DNA of 55,813 bases from UBA3305 sp002373555 (GTDB taxonomy: Bacteria; Bacillota; Clostridia; Lachnospirales; Lachnospiraceae): positions 1 to 55,813 of the forward strand of contig CAMOER010000016.1 in the NCBI GenBank assembly GCA_946612455.1, in the 5' to 3' direction. Below are positions 1 through 8,634 of this stretch, piece after piece (the first letter of the stretch is position 1; every line of letters starts with the position of its first letter). The notes beneath the pieces were generated by a model. That model saw only the letters and a program-made list of their open reading frames with translations, did no database searches and was not told the origin of the DNA. Made by a program: the position numbers and the translations under genes.

Positions 1-4
1 AACA

Positions 5-47
5 GCGGCTTATAGCCGCAGAGGAAACCACCGGCTAAGCCGGTGGT
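5..47. repeat. Two adjacent hairpins upstream of the pentose kinase
   Basis: Two perfect inverted repeats lie side by side: GCGGCT/AGCCGC (5-10 and 14-19) and ACCACCGGC/GCCGGTGGT (27-35 and 39-47). No U-run follows, so they are either the end of an upstream transcript or a small palindromic repeat. The upstream gene lies outside the window. Confidence 0.5.
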
Positions 48-80
48 CATGATTTTCCGCAGTATTCTGTCCGGGCAGTC

Positions 81-110
81 TTGTCGCTTCTTTACTTTCT
101 GTGGTATGAT
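81..110 (+). promoter_or_regulatory. Candidate sigma-A promoter of the kinase-araD operon
   Basis: TTGTCG (81-86) and TATGAT (105-110) are separated by 18 bases, about 55 bases before the kinase start. The match to the consensus is fair, and no operator is obvious nearby. Confidence 0.45.
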
Positions 111-163
111 GATGCCGTAATATCTGACAAATACACCTGATTTCTGCGGAACAAGGGAGAACT

Positions 164-1705
164 ATGGATCTGAAAAAATGCACTTTGGGAATCGAACTCG
201 GATCGACCAGAATCAAAGCGGTGCTGATCGACGATCAACATCAGCCTGTCGCATCCGGCGCACACGAATGGGAGAACCGTTTCGTGAACGGGATCTGGAC
301 GTATACTATGGAAGATATCCATACCGGCATCCGCGCGGCTTATGCGGATCTCGTGAAGAATCTCGGGACCCCGCTCAGTGAAGTCGGCGCCATCGGCGTT
401 TCCGCCATGATGCACGGCTATCTGCCGTTCGATAAAGACGGAAAGCAGCTTGCGGAATTCCGCACCTGGAGAAATACCATCACGGAGGAGGCTGCGGATA
501 AGCTGACGGAACTGTTCGGATTCAATATTCCGCAGCGCTGGAGCATCGCGCATCTGTATCAGGCGATCCTGAACGGTGAGGAACATGTGAAGGAGATCGA
601 TTATCTCACCACGCTGGCCGGTTATATTCACTGGAGACTGACCGGGAAACGGGTCGTCGGCGTCGGCGAAGCTTCCGGCATGTTCCCGATCGACAGCGAT
701 ACCTGTGATTATAATGAAGAGATGGTCGGCAAGTTCCGGGCGCTGACGGGCATGGAGCTTCGGAACATTCTGCCGGAAGTCATGACCGCCGGAGATGCTG
801 CCGGGTGTCTCACGGAAGAAGGCGCTGCCTTCCTGGATCCGTCCGGTCATCTGCATGCCGGGATCCCGCTGGCACCGCCGGAAGGCGATGCGGGCACCGG
901 CATGACGGCTACGAATGCTGTCAGAGTGTATACCGGAAATGTTTCCGCCGGCACCTCGGATTTCGCCATGGTCGTCACGGATCATATGCCCGGTGTGCAT
1001 ACGGAGATCGACATGGTGACCACGCCGGACGGCGCGCCGGTGGCGATGGTCCACTGCAACAACTGCACCGGCGATATCAATGCATGGGTAAATCTCTTCG
1101 CGCAGTTCGCGGAAGTCATGGGATTTTCGGCGGATAAGGGAGAGATCTTCACGCGGCTGTTCCGGGAAGCGCTGAAGGGCGATCCCGACTGCGGCGGACT
1201 GTTAAGCTTCAACTATCTTTCCGGCGAGGGCGTTACGGGACTGAACGCCGGCCGGCCGATGTTCCTGCGGATGCCGGATGCGGATATGAGCCTGGCGAAT
1301 TTCATGCGTACACACCTGCTTTCCGCGCTGGCTACGCTGAAGATCGGCATGGACATTCTCACCGATACCGAAAAGATCCGGATCGACAAGCTCTGCGGGC
1401 ACGGCGGTTTCTTCAAGACGCCGGAGGTCGGGCAGCGGATGCTTTCTGCGGCAGTGAATACACCGATCGTAGTCATGGAGACTGCAGGCGAAGGCGGCCC
1501 TTACGGCATGGCGCTGCTGGCTTCTTATATGATTAATAAAGCAGAGGGCGAGAGCCTGCCGGATTATCTGGATCACAGGGTATTTCAGGATGCGAAGACA
1601 TTCTCGCTGAAAGCGGAGGAAGCGGATGTACAGGGATTCAACGAATTCCTTGCCAGATATAAAAAAGCGCTGGAAGTCGAACGCGCTGCATGTGAGGTGA
1701 TCTGA
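164..1705 (+). CDS. FGGY-family carbohydrate kinase, probable L-ribulokinase (AraK-like)
   Basis: A 513-residue cytoplasmic sugar kinase of the FGGY/actin-like fold. The N-terminal phosphate-binding segment GIELGSTRIKAVL (about residues 9-21) and a C-terminal ATP-site glycine motif, AGEGGPYGMALLA (about 440-452), are both visible, and the length is normal for the family. The AGGGAG ribosome binding site sits 7 bases before the ATG. The stop codon overlaps the start of araD by one base (TGATG), so the two products are probably translationally coupled. That partner makes L-ribulose the best guess for the substrate, giving L-ribulose 5-phosphate for AraD. Clostridia often use an AraK-type kinase in place of classical AraB. 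L-xylulose or another pentulose remains possible. No arabinose isomerase or transporter is in view; these may lie upstream. Confidence 0.8.
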   Translation: MDLKKCTLGIELGSTRIKAVLIDDQHQPVASGAHEWENRFVNGIWTYTMEDIHTGIRAAYADLVKNLGTPLSEVGAIGVSAMMHGYLPFDKDGKQLAEFRTWRNTITEEAADKLTELFGFNIPQRWSIAHLYQAILNGEEHVKEIDYLTTLAGYIHWRLTGKRVVGVGEASGMFPIDSDTCDYNEEMVGKFRALTGMELRNILPEVMTAGDAAGCLTEEGAAFLDPSGHLHAGIPLAPPEGDAGTGMTATNAVRVYTGNVSAGTSDFAMVVTDHMPGVHTEIDMVTTPDGAPVAMVHCNNCTGDINAWVNLFAQFAEVMGFSADKGEIFTRLFREALKGDPDCGGLLSFNYLSGEGVTGLNAGRPMFLRMPDADMSLANFMRTHLLSALATLKIGMDILTDTEKIRIDKLCGHGGFFKTPEVGQRMLSAAVNTPIVVMETAGEGGPYGMALLASYMINKAEGESLPDYLDHRVFQDAKTFSLKAEEADVQGFNEFLARYKKALEVERAACEVI

Positions 1706-2394
1706 TGCTTGAAGAACTGAAGAAAAAAGTATGGGAAGCGAATCTGCTGCTGCCGAAGTACAATCTGGTAACCTTTACCTGGGGCAATGTCAGCGGGATC
1801 GACCGGGATACGCATCTGGTGGTGATCAAACCTTCCGGGATCTCCTATGACGAGATGACCCCCGAGGACATGGTGATCGTCAATATGGCGGGTAATGTGG
1901 TCGAGGGCAAATGGAAGCCCAGCAGCGATACGCCGACGCATCTGGCACTGTACCGAGCCTTCCCGAATATCGGCGGCATCGTGCATACGCATTCCCGCTG
2001 GGCGACATCCTTTGCGCAGGCCGGCATCAGCATTCCGGCGATGGGAACCACGCACGCGGATTATTTCTACGGCGATATCCCCTGCACCCGTCCGATGACG
2101 GAGGCGGAGATCAAAGGCGAGTACGAGAAAGAGACCGGCAATGTGATCATCGAGACCTTCAAGGATAAGGATCCGGATGCCGTGCCGGGCGTGCTGGTGT
2201 ATTCGCACGGGCCGTTCTCGTGGGGAACGGATCCGGAGAATGCGGTCGAAATGGCGGTGATCATGGAGGAGGTCGCGTTCATGGATTATCATGCGCTGAC
2301 GCTGAATCCGGTGCACCGCGATATGCAGCAGGCGCTGTTAGATAAGCATTATCTCAGAAAGCACGGCGCGAACGCGTATTACGGACAGAAATAA
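1705..2394 (+). CDS. araD: L-ribulose-5-phosphate 4-epimerase
   Basis: A 229-residue class II aldolase/epimerase of normal length. Family signatures are clear: GNVSGID near residue 27, PSGISYDEM near 46, the SSDTPTHLALYRAF segment, the zinc-ligand pair in HTHS (about residues 94-97), the conserved THADYFYGDIPCTR stretch and a later YSHGPF histidine. It converts L-ribulose 5-phosphate to D-xylulose 5-phosphate, linking arabinose or related pentoses to the pentose phosphate pathway. It follows the kinase with a one-base overlap and ends directly against a long inverted repeat that probably terminates the operon. L-fuculose-phosphate aldolase relatives share the fold, but the length and motifs favour AraD. 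Confidence 0.93.
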   Translation: MLEELKKKVWEANLLLPKYNLVTFTWGNVSGIDRDTHLVVIKPSGISYDEMTPEDMVIVNMAGNVVEGKWKPSSDTPTHLALYRAFPNIGGIVHTHSRWATSFAQAGISIPAMGTTHADYFYGDIPCTRPMTEAEIKGEYEKETGNVIIETFKDKDPDAVPGVLVYSHGPFSWGTDPENAVEMAVIMEEVAFMDYHALTLNPVHRDMQQALLDKHYLRKHGANAYYGQK

Positions 2395-2513
2395 AATAGC
2401 CCAAGGGGACAGGCACCGCGGGTTACAGAACGCCGAAAGCGTTTTGTAACCCGCGGTGCCTGTCCCCTTGGGCTATTTAACCCGCGGTGCCTGTCCCCAT
2501 GGGTTATTCTTTA
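2394..2513. repeat. 33-bp-arm inverted repeat with a third, direct copy; possible bidirectional terminator
   Basis: Arms at 2394-2426 and 2446-2478 are perfectly complementary over 33 bases. The 19-base loop contains a further AACGC/GCGTT stem. Immediately after, 2477-2511 carries another copy of the right-arm core (CCCGCGGTGCCTGTCCCC), ending with a small change (CATGGGTTA). The element sits exactly between the stop codons of two convergent genes. Both ends lack a proper U-run, so it may be a REP-like mobile palindrome that also blocks transcription. Confidence 0.85.
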
Positions 2514-2514
2514 T

Positions 2515-3873
2515 TCAGAAAATCAGATGCGCCAGCGGGCATACGATCAGGAGACTGAGGATCGTGCGCTCCAGGAAGATGATGAACAGCTCGAGAAGAT
2601 TGATCGGGAGCTTTGATCCCAGGATCAGGCCGCCGACTTCATCCAGAAACAGTACCTGCGTGACGGATACGATCGCGACGATAAATCTTGTAATATCCGG
2701 GGCTCCTGAGGCGGCGATGATGACCGAAGGCGTGAACATATCCGCGAAGCCGACGATCATAGTGGAAGATGCTGCGGTAGCATCCGGTACGCCGAGAAGA
2801 TGCAGGAGCGGCATGAAGGGAATTCCCAGGATCTGGAAGATCGGCGTAAAGTTCGTCAGGATCAGCGCGACGGTCCCGATGCACATGACCGTCGGCAGGA
2901 CGCCGAACCACATGCTGACGCAGTTCTTTGCGCCGCTTGCAAAGAATTCACCGATCCCGTTGTGCTCGGCGACGCGCTTCATGGCCAGCGCCATGCCGTA
3001 TTCTCTGGAATTTTTATAACCTTCCGGCAGCGTTTCCGCCATGGCCCGCCCGGGAATCAGATAGTTGTCTTTCTTGAAGGAGAGCGGAGGGATGCGCGGG
3101 CAGATGATCGCGCAGACGATGCCCACAAAACAGATGATCAGGTAGTAGACGCCGAAATACTCCGTGAGGCCGACCTGGTTCAGGACGACCAGACTGAAGG
3201 TAATCGAGACGGCCGAGAATGTTGTCGAGATGATCGCGGCTTCCTTTTCGGAATAATAGCCGCCCTCATACTGGTTGCAGGTCAGCATGACGCCGAGCGT
3301 GCCGTCGCCGATCCAGGAAGTGATGCAGTCGACCGCAGCCCTGCCGGGTACCATGAAGATCGGACGCATGTATTTCGTCAGCAGCGCGCCGATGAATTCC
3401 AGCAGGCCGAAATCCAGAAGCAGCGGAAGCAGAAAGCTTGCGATGGCAAAGATGATGACCAGTCCGGCGATCAGATCCAGCGCGACGCCGCCCTGATCCG
3501 CCCCGGAGACCATGCCGAAGATACCGTTTCCGTCCGCGCCGATCTTCAGATAGGTAAGCCAGACGAAGATGCATCCGAGTACACGGATGAAGGCCCAGAC
3601 GGGAGAGCAGGAGAAAGATTCCTTCAGCATCTCGTTTTTCATGACAAAATCCGGTTTTGCGATCAGTGTGATCAGTGCCATGACGGCGGAGATCGTCAGA
3701 ATGACGGCACATAAAAACGGCAGGAAAGTGCCGATCGCGCCGTTGATCACATCTGCGAGCAGCTTGACGGCGATGGTCCAGGTCTCATTGACGAGGATCG
3801 GCACCATAAAGAGCAGTACGCCGATGGCGGACGGAATGATGAAGAGCAGTTTCAGCCTGGTTTCCTTTTTCAT
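2515..3873 (-). CDS. YjiH-family integral membrane protein (nucleoside-recognition/Gate domain transporter)
   Basis: A 452-residue polytopic membrane protein with roughly ten hydrophobic segments. It resembles the YjiH family, whose members carry a Gate (nucleoside-recognition) domain; typical features are the FMVPGRAAVDCITSWIGDG segment in the first half and the FADMFTPSVI and LFLDEVGGLILGS segments near the C-terminus. Family members are presumed transporters whose substrates are mostly unknown. The gene is monocistronic here, convergent with araD and divergent from the LacI gene. The ATG is preceded by a GGGG-containing ribosome binding site. Nothing in the sequence ties it to pentose or maltodextrin use. 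Confidence 0.8.
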   Translation of the reverse strand: MKKETRLKLLFIIPSAIGVLLFMVPILVNETWTIAVKLLADVINGAIGTFLPFLCAVILTISAVMALITLIAKPDFVMKNEMLKESFSCSPVWAFIRVLGCIFVWLTYLKIGADGNGIFGMVSGADQGGVALDLIAGLVIIFAIASFLLPLLLDFGLLEFIGALLTKYMRPIFMVPGRAAVDCITSWIGDGTLGVMLTCNQYEGGYYSEKEAAIISTTFSAVSITFSLVVLNQVGLTEYFGVYYLIICFVGIVCAIICPRIPPLSFKKDNYLIPGRAMAETLPEGYKNSREYGMALAMKRVAEHNGIGEFFASGAKNCVSMWFGVLPTVMCIGTVALILTNFTPIFQILGIPFMPLLHLLGVPDATAASSTMIVGFADMFTPSVIIAASGAPDITRFIVAIVSVTQVLFLDEVGGLILGSKLPINLLELFIIFLERTILSLLIVCPLAHLIF

Positions 3874-4079
3874 TGAGCCGGTCCCCTTTTCAAAAGGTAT
3901 TTTAGCTACTTTATCATATTAGAGGATATCCCGGCAACCGCTTTTCCCGGGAAGCCGTCATTTTGCATAAGGGCAGGGAAGCGTTCGGAATTTCCGAAAG
4001 AATGCCCGGGAAAGGACTGCATCAGAGCATAAGGAATACTACGAAGGCAGAAAAAAGGCAAAAACAGCGCAATTAAGCC

Positions 4080-4108
4080 TTGACAAATAAAAAAAAACGT
4101 GGTTTAAT
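4080..4108 (+). promoter_or_regulatory. Strong sigma-A promoter of the LacI/maltodextrin operon
   Basis: A perfect TTGACA (4080-4085) and TTTAAT (4103-4108) are spaced by 17 bases. An A-rich spacer lies between them. Transcription would start near 4115, just before the operators. Confidence 0.8.
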
Positions 4109-4122
4109 GCAATCGTAAGGAC

Positions 4123-4160
4123 TGGAAACGTTCCCGGTAACGATACCAGAAACGTTTCCA
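4123..4160. promoter_or_regulatory. LacI-family operators
   Basis: Two palindromes with the CG centre typical of LacI-family sites: TGGAAACGTTCC (4123-4134) and AGAAACGTTTCCA (4148-4160, core GAAACGTTTC perfect). An imperfect GGTAACGATACC (4136-4147) sits between them. All lie downstream of the -10 box, so bound repressor would block elongation or promoter clearance of its own operon. Confidence 0.75.
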
Positions 4161-4202
4161 GAAAGCAGTAGTGCAGGTAGTGGGAGCTGCCAGGGGGGCG
4201 CA

Positions 4203-5225
4203 ATGACCATAAAGGACGTTGCCGCGAAGTGCGGGGTTTCCGTAAGCACGGTATCCAGAGTATTAAACAATCATCCCGATGTCAGCGCGGCTGTCCGGGA
4301 GAAGGTAATGGCGGCAGTCGAAGAACTGCATTATATCCCGAACAACAGTGCGCGGGATCTGGTAAAGCCGCAGGCATCCACGATCGGCGTGGTGGTAAGA
4401 GGCGTGGGCAACCCGTTCTTTACATCGATCATCACGGCGGTGGAATCAGAGGCGGAGAAGTATGGCTACACGATCATCCTGAACCATATCCGGTCGGGAG
4501 AGGATGAGCTCGTCGCCGGCGCGGAAATGGCGCGGTCAAAAAGACTGAAGGGCCTGATCCTGATGGGCGGCTGTTACGATTATACGCCGGAGCAGGTGGC
4601 ATCGCTGGACGTGCCGTTTGTCTGCTGCACTTTTACGAATACGTTCGGAAATCTGGGGAAGGATACCTTTTCATCCGTTTCCATCAGCGACAGGGACGTC
4701 GCGAAGCATGCCGTGGAGCATTTGATCGCGAAGGGACATAAAAAGATCGCGATCATTCTGGATTCGATCTGTGACCGGTCGATCAGTGAGCTCCGCTACA
4801 AAGGCTACCTGGAAGCGCTGAAATCAAACGGTATCGAACCGGACTATGATCTGGTCGAAGAGATCGATTTCTTCGATATGAAATCGGCCTACGAAGGCAC
4901 GCTGCGGCTGATCGACCGCGGAGCGGATTTTACGGCGCTGTTCGTGATCGCCGACTCGCTGGCGCTGGCCGCGATGAAGGCGCTTTCCGACAGAGGCCGG
5001 AAGGTGCCGGAAGACTGTTCGGTGATTTCGATCGACGGAATCGATATGTCGCTGTATTCGATCCCGACGCTGACCACGCTGATCCAGCCGACGGAGGAAA
5101 TGGGCAGAGACGCGGTCAGGACACTGGTCTCGGTGATCGAAGAGAACGGAAAGCACATGCATCTGCGGTATGATACCATGCTGCGGGAAGGCGGGACGGT
5201 CGCGCGGCCGAAAGCAGAATCATAA
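4203..5225 (+). CDS. LacI-family transcriptional regulator, probable maltodextrin-operon repressor
   Basis: A 340-residue regulator with an N-terminal LacI helix-turn-helix (VAAKCGVSVSTVSRVLNN, residues about 6-23) and the hinge helix near 50-57. A periplasmic-binding-protein-like effector domain runs from about residue 60 to the end. Length and architecture are standard. A GGGGGG-containing site lies just before the ATG. It is the first gene of a unidirectional run with the sugar ABC transporter and MalQ, and two LacI-type palindromes lie between its promoter and its start. Autoregulation plus control of the downstream genes is therefore the simplest reading. The effector is inferred to be maltose or a maltodextrin, only from the neighbouring MalQ. 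Confidence 0.9.
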   Translation: MTIKDVAAKCGVSVSTVSRVLNNHPDVSAAVREKVMAAVEELHYIPNNSARDLVKPQASTIGVVVRGVGNPFFTSIITAVESEAEKYGYTIILNHIRSGEDELVAGAEMARSKRLKGLILMGGCYDYTPEQVASLDVPFVCCTFTNTFGNLGKDTFSSVSISDRDVAKHAVEHLIAKGHKKIAIILDSICDRSISELRYKGYLEALKSNGIEPDYDLVEEIDFFDMKSAYEGTLRLIDRGADFTALFVIADSLALAAMKALSDRGRKVPEDCSVISIDGIDMSLYSIPTLTTLIQPTEEMGRDAVRTLVSVIEENGKHMHLRYDTMLREGGTVARPKAES

Positions 5226-5382
5226 ATACAACGGAATGTTCTGTCAGGGAAGACGGAAACGACAGCTGAACAGACCGCAGACCGCACAGCAGGATAACGA
5301 AAGCTGCACTAATCATTGATTTCACGCCGCAAGGCATGAAAATAATCAGCCGGAAGGCAAAAAAAATCAGGAGGAAACCAAA

Positions 5383-6780
5383 ATGAAGAAGATGAACAAA
5401 GTTCTGGCTCTGATTCTGGCACTTGCCATGGCCGCTTCCATGGCTGCCTGCGGAAGCTCCAGCGCTCCCGCTGAAACAGAAGCACCTGCCGAGACCGAAG
5501 CGGCAGCTGAAGCCGGTGATGCTGAAGAAGCAGAACCCGCCGAGACCGAAGCGGCCGAGGCTGCTGCGGAAGCACCTGCGGGAAGCGGATCCGTATATTG
5601 GCTGAACTTCAAGCCCGAGTCTGATGAAGTACTGCAGCAGGTCGCTGCCATGTACAAAGAGAAGACCGGCGTGGACGTCAAGGTCGTTACCGCTGCATCC
5701 GGAACCTACAGCCAGACCCTGAACTCCGAGATGGATAAGTCCGAGCCCCCCACGATCTTTGTCGTAGGTAATTCCGCCGGTGCCAAAGAGTGGACAGACT
5801 ACTGCCTGGATCTTGCGGGAACGCCCATCGAGCAGGAGCTGAATACAGACGCTTACAACATCTATGATGAGAACGGCAAGCTTGTCTCCATCGGCTATTG
5901 CTATGAGTGCTATGGCATCATCGTGAACCCCGATCTGGTAGAAGCAGCCGGACATACCATGGATGAGATCAAGAACTTTGACGGACTGAAGGCTGTTGCC
6001 GAGGATATCCACGCACGTGCCGGAGAGCTCGGATTCGATGCTTTCTCCGCCTGCGACATGGATTCCAGCTCCAGCTGGAGATTCACCGGCCATATGGCGA
6101 ACCTGGAGTACTTCTATGAAGAGCGCGATGACGGCGGCTGGACCGAGTGCCCTGCAGAGCTGAAAGGTACCTACATGGACAACTTCAAGAATCTGTATGA
6201 TCTGTGCATCAACAACAGCACCGTTGCTCCCACCGAGCTTGCGACCGGCGGACATGACGCCGAGGCTGAGTTCAAGGACGGCAAGGCTGCATTCTTCGTA
6301 AACGGTTCCTGGGAGTATCCGGCCGTTTCCGAAACTGTTCCGAACGCGACCATGATCCCTTACTACTGCGGTGTTGAAGGCGAAGAAAAAGCCGGTCTGA
6401 ACTGCGGTACCGAGAACTGCTGGGCAATCAATGCAAAGGCTTCCGAGGAAAATCAGAAGGCTTCCATGGACTTCCTGGTATGGTGCGTCACCGATCCCGA
6501 AGCTTCCAAGCTGCTTGTAGATACCTTCGGCATCATGCCTTACAAGAGCGCTGCCGAGTCCACCAACGGATTCCTGCAGGATGCTGCCGATTATATTGCT
6601 GACGGCTGCTATGTCATGGATTGGGCTACGAACTATCAGCCGAACGTCGACGAATACCGTGCAACGCTTGTTGCTGCGCTGAACCAGTACAATGCGGATC
6701 AGTCCGATGAGAACTGGGCGATCGTAAAGACCGCGTTCGTAGACGGCTGGGCAACCCAGTATCAGGCTGCGAACGAATAA
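5383..6780 (+). CDS. Sugar ABC transporter substrate-binding lipoprotein (maltodextrin type)
   Basis: A 465-residue extracellular binding protein. Residues 1-22 form a lipoprotein signal ending in the lipobox with Cys23. An Ala/Glu/Thr-rich linker of about 45 residues follows, then a family-1 sugar-binding fold from about residue 68. The ribosome binding site AGGAGG is near perfect. It delivers an oligosaccharide to the two permeases encoded next. The presence of MalQ and a LacI regulator points to maltose or maltodextrins. A hairpin with a short U-run separates it from the permeases, a common way to make more binding protein than permease. The 157-base gap to the LacI gene shows no clear promoter. 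Confidence 0.9.
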   Translation: MKKMNKVLALILALAMAASMAACGSSSAPAETEAPAETEAAAEAGDAEEAEPAETEAAEAAAEAPAGSGSVYWLNFKPESDEVLQQVAAMYKEKTGVDVKVVTAASGTYSQTLNSEMDKSEPPTIFVVGNSAGAKEWTDYCLDLAGTPIEQELNTDAYNIYDENGKLVSIGYCYECYGIIVNPDLVEAAGHTMDEIKNFDGLKAVAEDIHARAGELGFDAFSACDMDSSSSWRFTGHMANLEYFYEERDDGGWTECPAELKGTYMDNFKNLYDLCINNSTVAPTELATGGHDAEAEFKDGKAAFFVNGSWEYPAVSETVPNATMIPYYCGVEGEEKAGLNCGTENCWAINAKASEENQKASMDFLVWCVTDPEASKLLVDTFGIMPYKSAAESTNGFLQDAADYIADGCYVMDWATNYQPNVDEYRATLVAALNQYNADQSDENWAIVKTAFVDGWATQYQAANE

Positions 6781-6814
6781 TCGCAAAGAACTGACATTCA
6801 GATAAGAAAGTCAA

Positions 6815-6852
6815 ACGGGCAGGGCAGGACATTGCCCTGCCCGTATTCTTTT
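6815..6852 (+). terminator. Intra-operon hairpin after the binding-protein gene
   Basis: A perfect 12-bp stem, ACGGGCAGGGCA/TGCCCTGCCCGT (6815-6826 and 6833-6844), is followed by ATTCTTTT. It is probably a partial terminator that lowers expression of the downstream permeases relative to the binding protein, or a 3' end stabiliser. Confidence 0.75.
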
Positions 6853-6869
6853 CAGAAAAGGAGAGAGGA

Positions 6870-7775
6870 ATGAAGAAAAAGGAGTATGCCGGCAACAAAT
6901 CGCTGCGTGCATCGAAGAGACGCTGGTCATGGCTCTTCATGGGGCCTGTCACAGCGGCCTTCGCCATTGGATTTGTCTGGCCGTTCATTCAGGGTATTTA
7001 CCTGTCGTTCTGTAAATTCAAACTGATTTCCGACGCGAAGTTCATCGGTTTCGGAAACTACATAAAGGCGCTCGGTGACCAGAGCTTCCGTCATTCGTTC
7101 TGGTTCTCCGCACTGTTCGCGATCGTCAGCCTCGTGATCATCAACGTCCTGGCGTTTACCGTAGCCTATCTGCTCACGCAGGGATTAAAGGGAAGCAATA
7201 TTTTCCGTACGGTATTCTTCATGCCGAACCTGATCGGCGGTATCGTCCTCGGCTATATCTGGTCGATGATCTTCGACGGCATCCTTTCCCATTTCGGGAC
7301 ATCGATCCTTCTGGATGCGAAATACGGATTCTGGGGCCTGATCATTCTGATCGCCTGGCAGCAGATCGGTTATATGATGATCATCTATATCGCCGGCCTG
7401 CAGGCCGTGCCGGAGGATATGCTCGAAGCAGCCAGGATCGACGGCGCGACGAAAATGCAGACGCTCTTTAAGGTCACGATCCCGAATGTCATGCCTTCGA
7501 TCACGATCTGCACTTTCCTGTCGCTGACGAACGGCTTCAAGCTCTTCGATCAGAACCTGGCGCTGACAGCCGGTCAGCCGTTTACCATCATGCCGGACGG
7601 CTCTACCGTAAAGCAGACGGAGATGCTGGCGCTGAATATCTATAATACCTTCTACGGCCAGTCCGGCGCATCACAGGGTGTGGCCCAGGCAAAGGCTGTA
7701 TTGTTCTTTATCCTTGTTGCCGGTCTCGGACTTCTGCAGCTCGGATTCACCAGACAGAAGGAGGTGCAGCAGTAA
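6870..7775 (+). CDS. Sugar ABC transporter permease, MalF/UgpA type
   Basis: A 301-residue inner membrane permease with about six transmembrane segments, the first at residues 19-41. The cytoplasmic EAA loop EAARIDGATKMQTLFKVTIP (about residues 187-206) contacts the ATPase. It pairs with the following MalG-type permease, whose ATG overlaps its stop (TAATG). The GGAGAGAGGA ribosome binding site lies just before the ATG. No ABC ATPase gene is in this operon, so the transporter probably uses a shared MsmX-type ATPase encoded elsewhere, as many Firmicutes sugar transporters do. Confidence 0.9.
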   Translation: MKKKEYAGNKSLRASKRRWSWLFMGPVTAAFAIGFVWPFIQGIYLSFCKFKLISDAKFIGFGNYIKALGDQSFRHSFWFSALFAIVSLVIINVLAFTVAYLLTQGLKGSNIFRTVFFMPNLIGGIVLGYIWSMIFDGILSHFGTSILLDAKYGFWGLIILIAWQQIGYMMIIYIAGLQAVPEDMLEAARIDGATKMQTLFKVTIPNVMPSITICTFLSLTNGFKLFDQNLALTAGQPFTIMPDGSTVKQTEMLALNIYNTFYGQSGASQGVAQAKAVLFFILVAGLGLLQLGFTRQKEVQQ

Positions 7776-8632
7776 TGAAACAGAATACGCTTTCCGCCGA
7801 AAAAAGACGCAAGACCATCATGTCCGTCGTCCTGACGATCATCTGCATCATTTATGTGCTCCCCGTTTTCAGCGTCGTGCTCAATTCGTTCAAGCTGAAT
7901 ACCTTCGTCAAGACGGAAACCTTCGCGCTGCCGACAGAGGAGAGCTTCGCCGGATGGTCGAACTTCGTGAAGGGTATGACCTTCGGAAACTATCCGTTCA
8001 TCAACAGCGTACTGTACAGCGTGTTCATCACGGTGGTCTCCACCGCGCTGATTATCCTGTTCACATCGATGGCCGCCTGGTATATCGCCAGGGTTGACTC
8101 GACATTCTGCCGTATTATATACTACCTCTGCGTTTTCTCGATGGTAGTGCCGTTCCAGATGGTCATGTACACGCTGTCCAAGACGGCAGACAAGCTCCAC
8201 CTGAATACGCCCTGGACGATCCCGATCGTGTATCTGGGCTTCGGCGCGGGTCTCGCCATATTCATGTTCGTCGGTTTTGTAAAATCGATACCGCTGGAGA
8301 TCGAAGAGGCGGCCGCCATCGATGGCTGCGGCCCGATCAGAACGTATTTCTCCGTGGTATTCCCGATGCTGCGGCCGACGATGATCTCCGTGGGAATCCT
8401 GGAGATCATGTGGGTATGGAACGACTATCTGCTGCCCGTGCTGGTGCTGGACATCAATAAATATCGTACGATCCCGATCCATATCCAGTATCTGAAGGGA
8501 AGCTACGGAACAGTTGATCTCGGCGCAACGATGGCCCTGATCCTGCTCTCCATCATCCCTGTCATTATCTTCTATCTGGCATGCCAGAAATATATCATCA
8601 AGGGCGTTGCAGCAGGCGCAGTCAAAGGTTAA
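7775..8632 (+). CDS. Sugar ABC transporter permease, MalG/UgpE type
   Basis: A 285-residue permease with six predicted transmembrane segments and an EAA loop, EEAAAIDGCGPIRTYFSVVF, at roughly residues 175-194. It overlaps the upstream MalF-type gene by one base and is followed after two bases by malQ, so all three are almost certainly on one transcript. It forms the second half of the membrane channel for the sugar bound by the upstream lipoprotein. Confidence 0.9.
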   Translation: MKQNTLSAEKRRKTIMSVVLTIICIIYVLPVFSVVLNSFKLNTFVKTETFALPTEESFAGWSNFVKGMTFGNYPFINSVLYSVFITVVSTALIILFTSMAAWYIARVDSTFCRIIYYLCVFSMVVPFQMVMYTLSKTADKLHLNTPWTIPIVYLGFGAGLAIFMFVGFVKSIPLEIEEAAAIDGCGPIRTYFSVVFPMLRPTMISVGILEIMWVWNDYLLPVLVLDINKYRTIPIHIQYLKGSYGTVDLGATMALILLSIIPVIIFYLACQKYIIKGVAAGAVKG

Positions 8633-8634
8633 TC

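Larger units (their letters stand above)
3874..4202. other. Divergent intergenic region between yjiH-like gene and lacI-type gene
   Basis: These 329 bases hold the LacI-gene promoter and operators (listed separately) at the right side. The left part should contain the minus-strand promoter of the YjiH gene: a TATGAT-like -10 is visible on the minus strand near 3915-3920 without a convincing -35. No small gene or RNA is recognisable in 3960-4075. Confidence 0.5.

Noticed and set aside
2394..2513. Insertion sequence terminal repeats
   Set aside because: No transposase gene lies between or beside the arms; the loop is only 19 bases.
5116..6786. Minus-strand 556-codon frame opposite the sugar-binding protein
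   Set aside because: No homologous features; the opposite strand is a well-formed lipoprotein.
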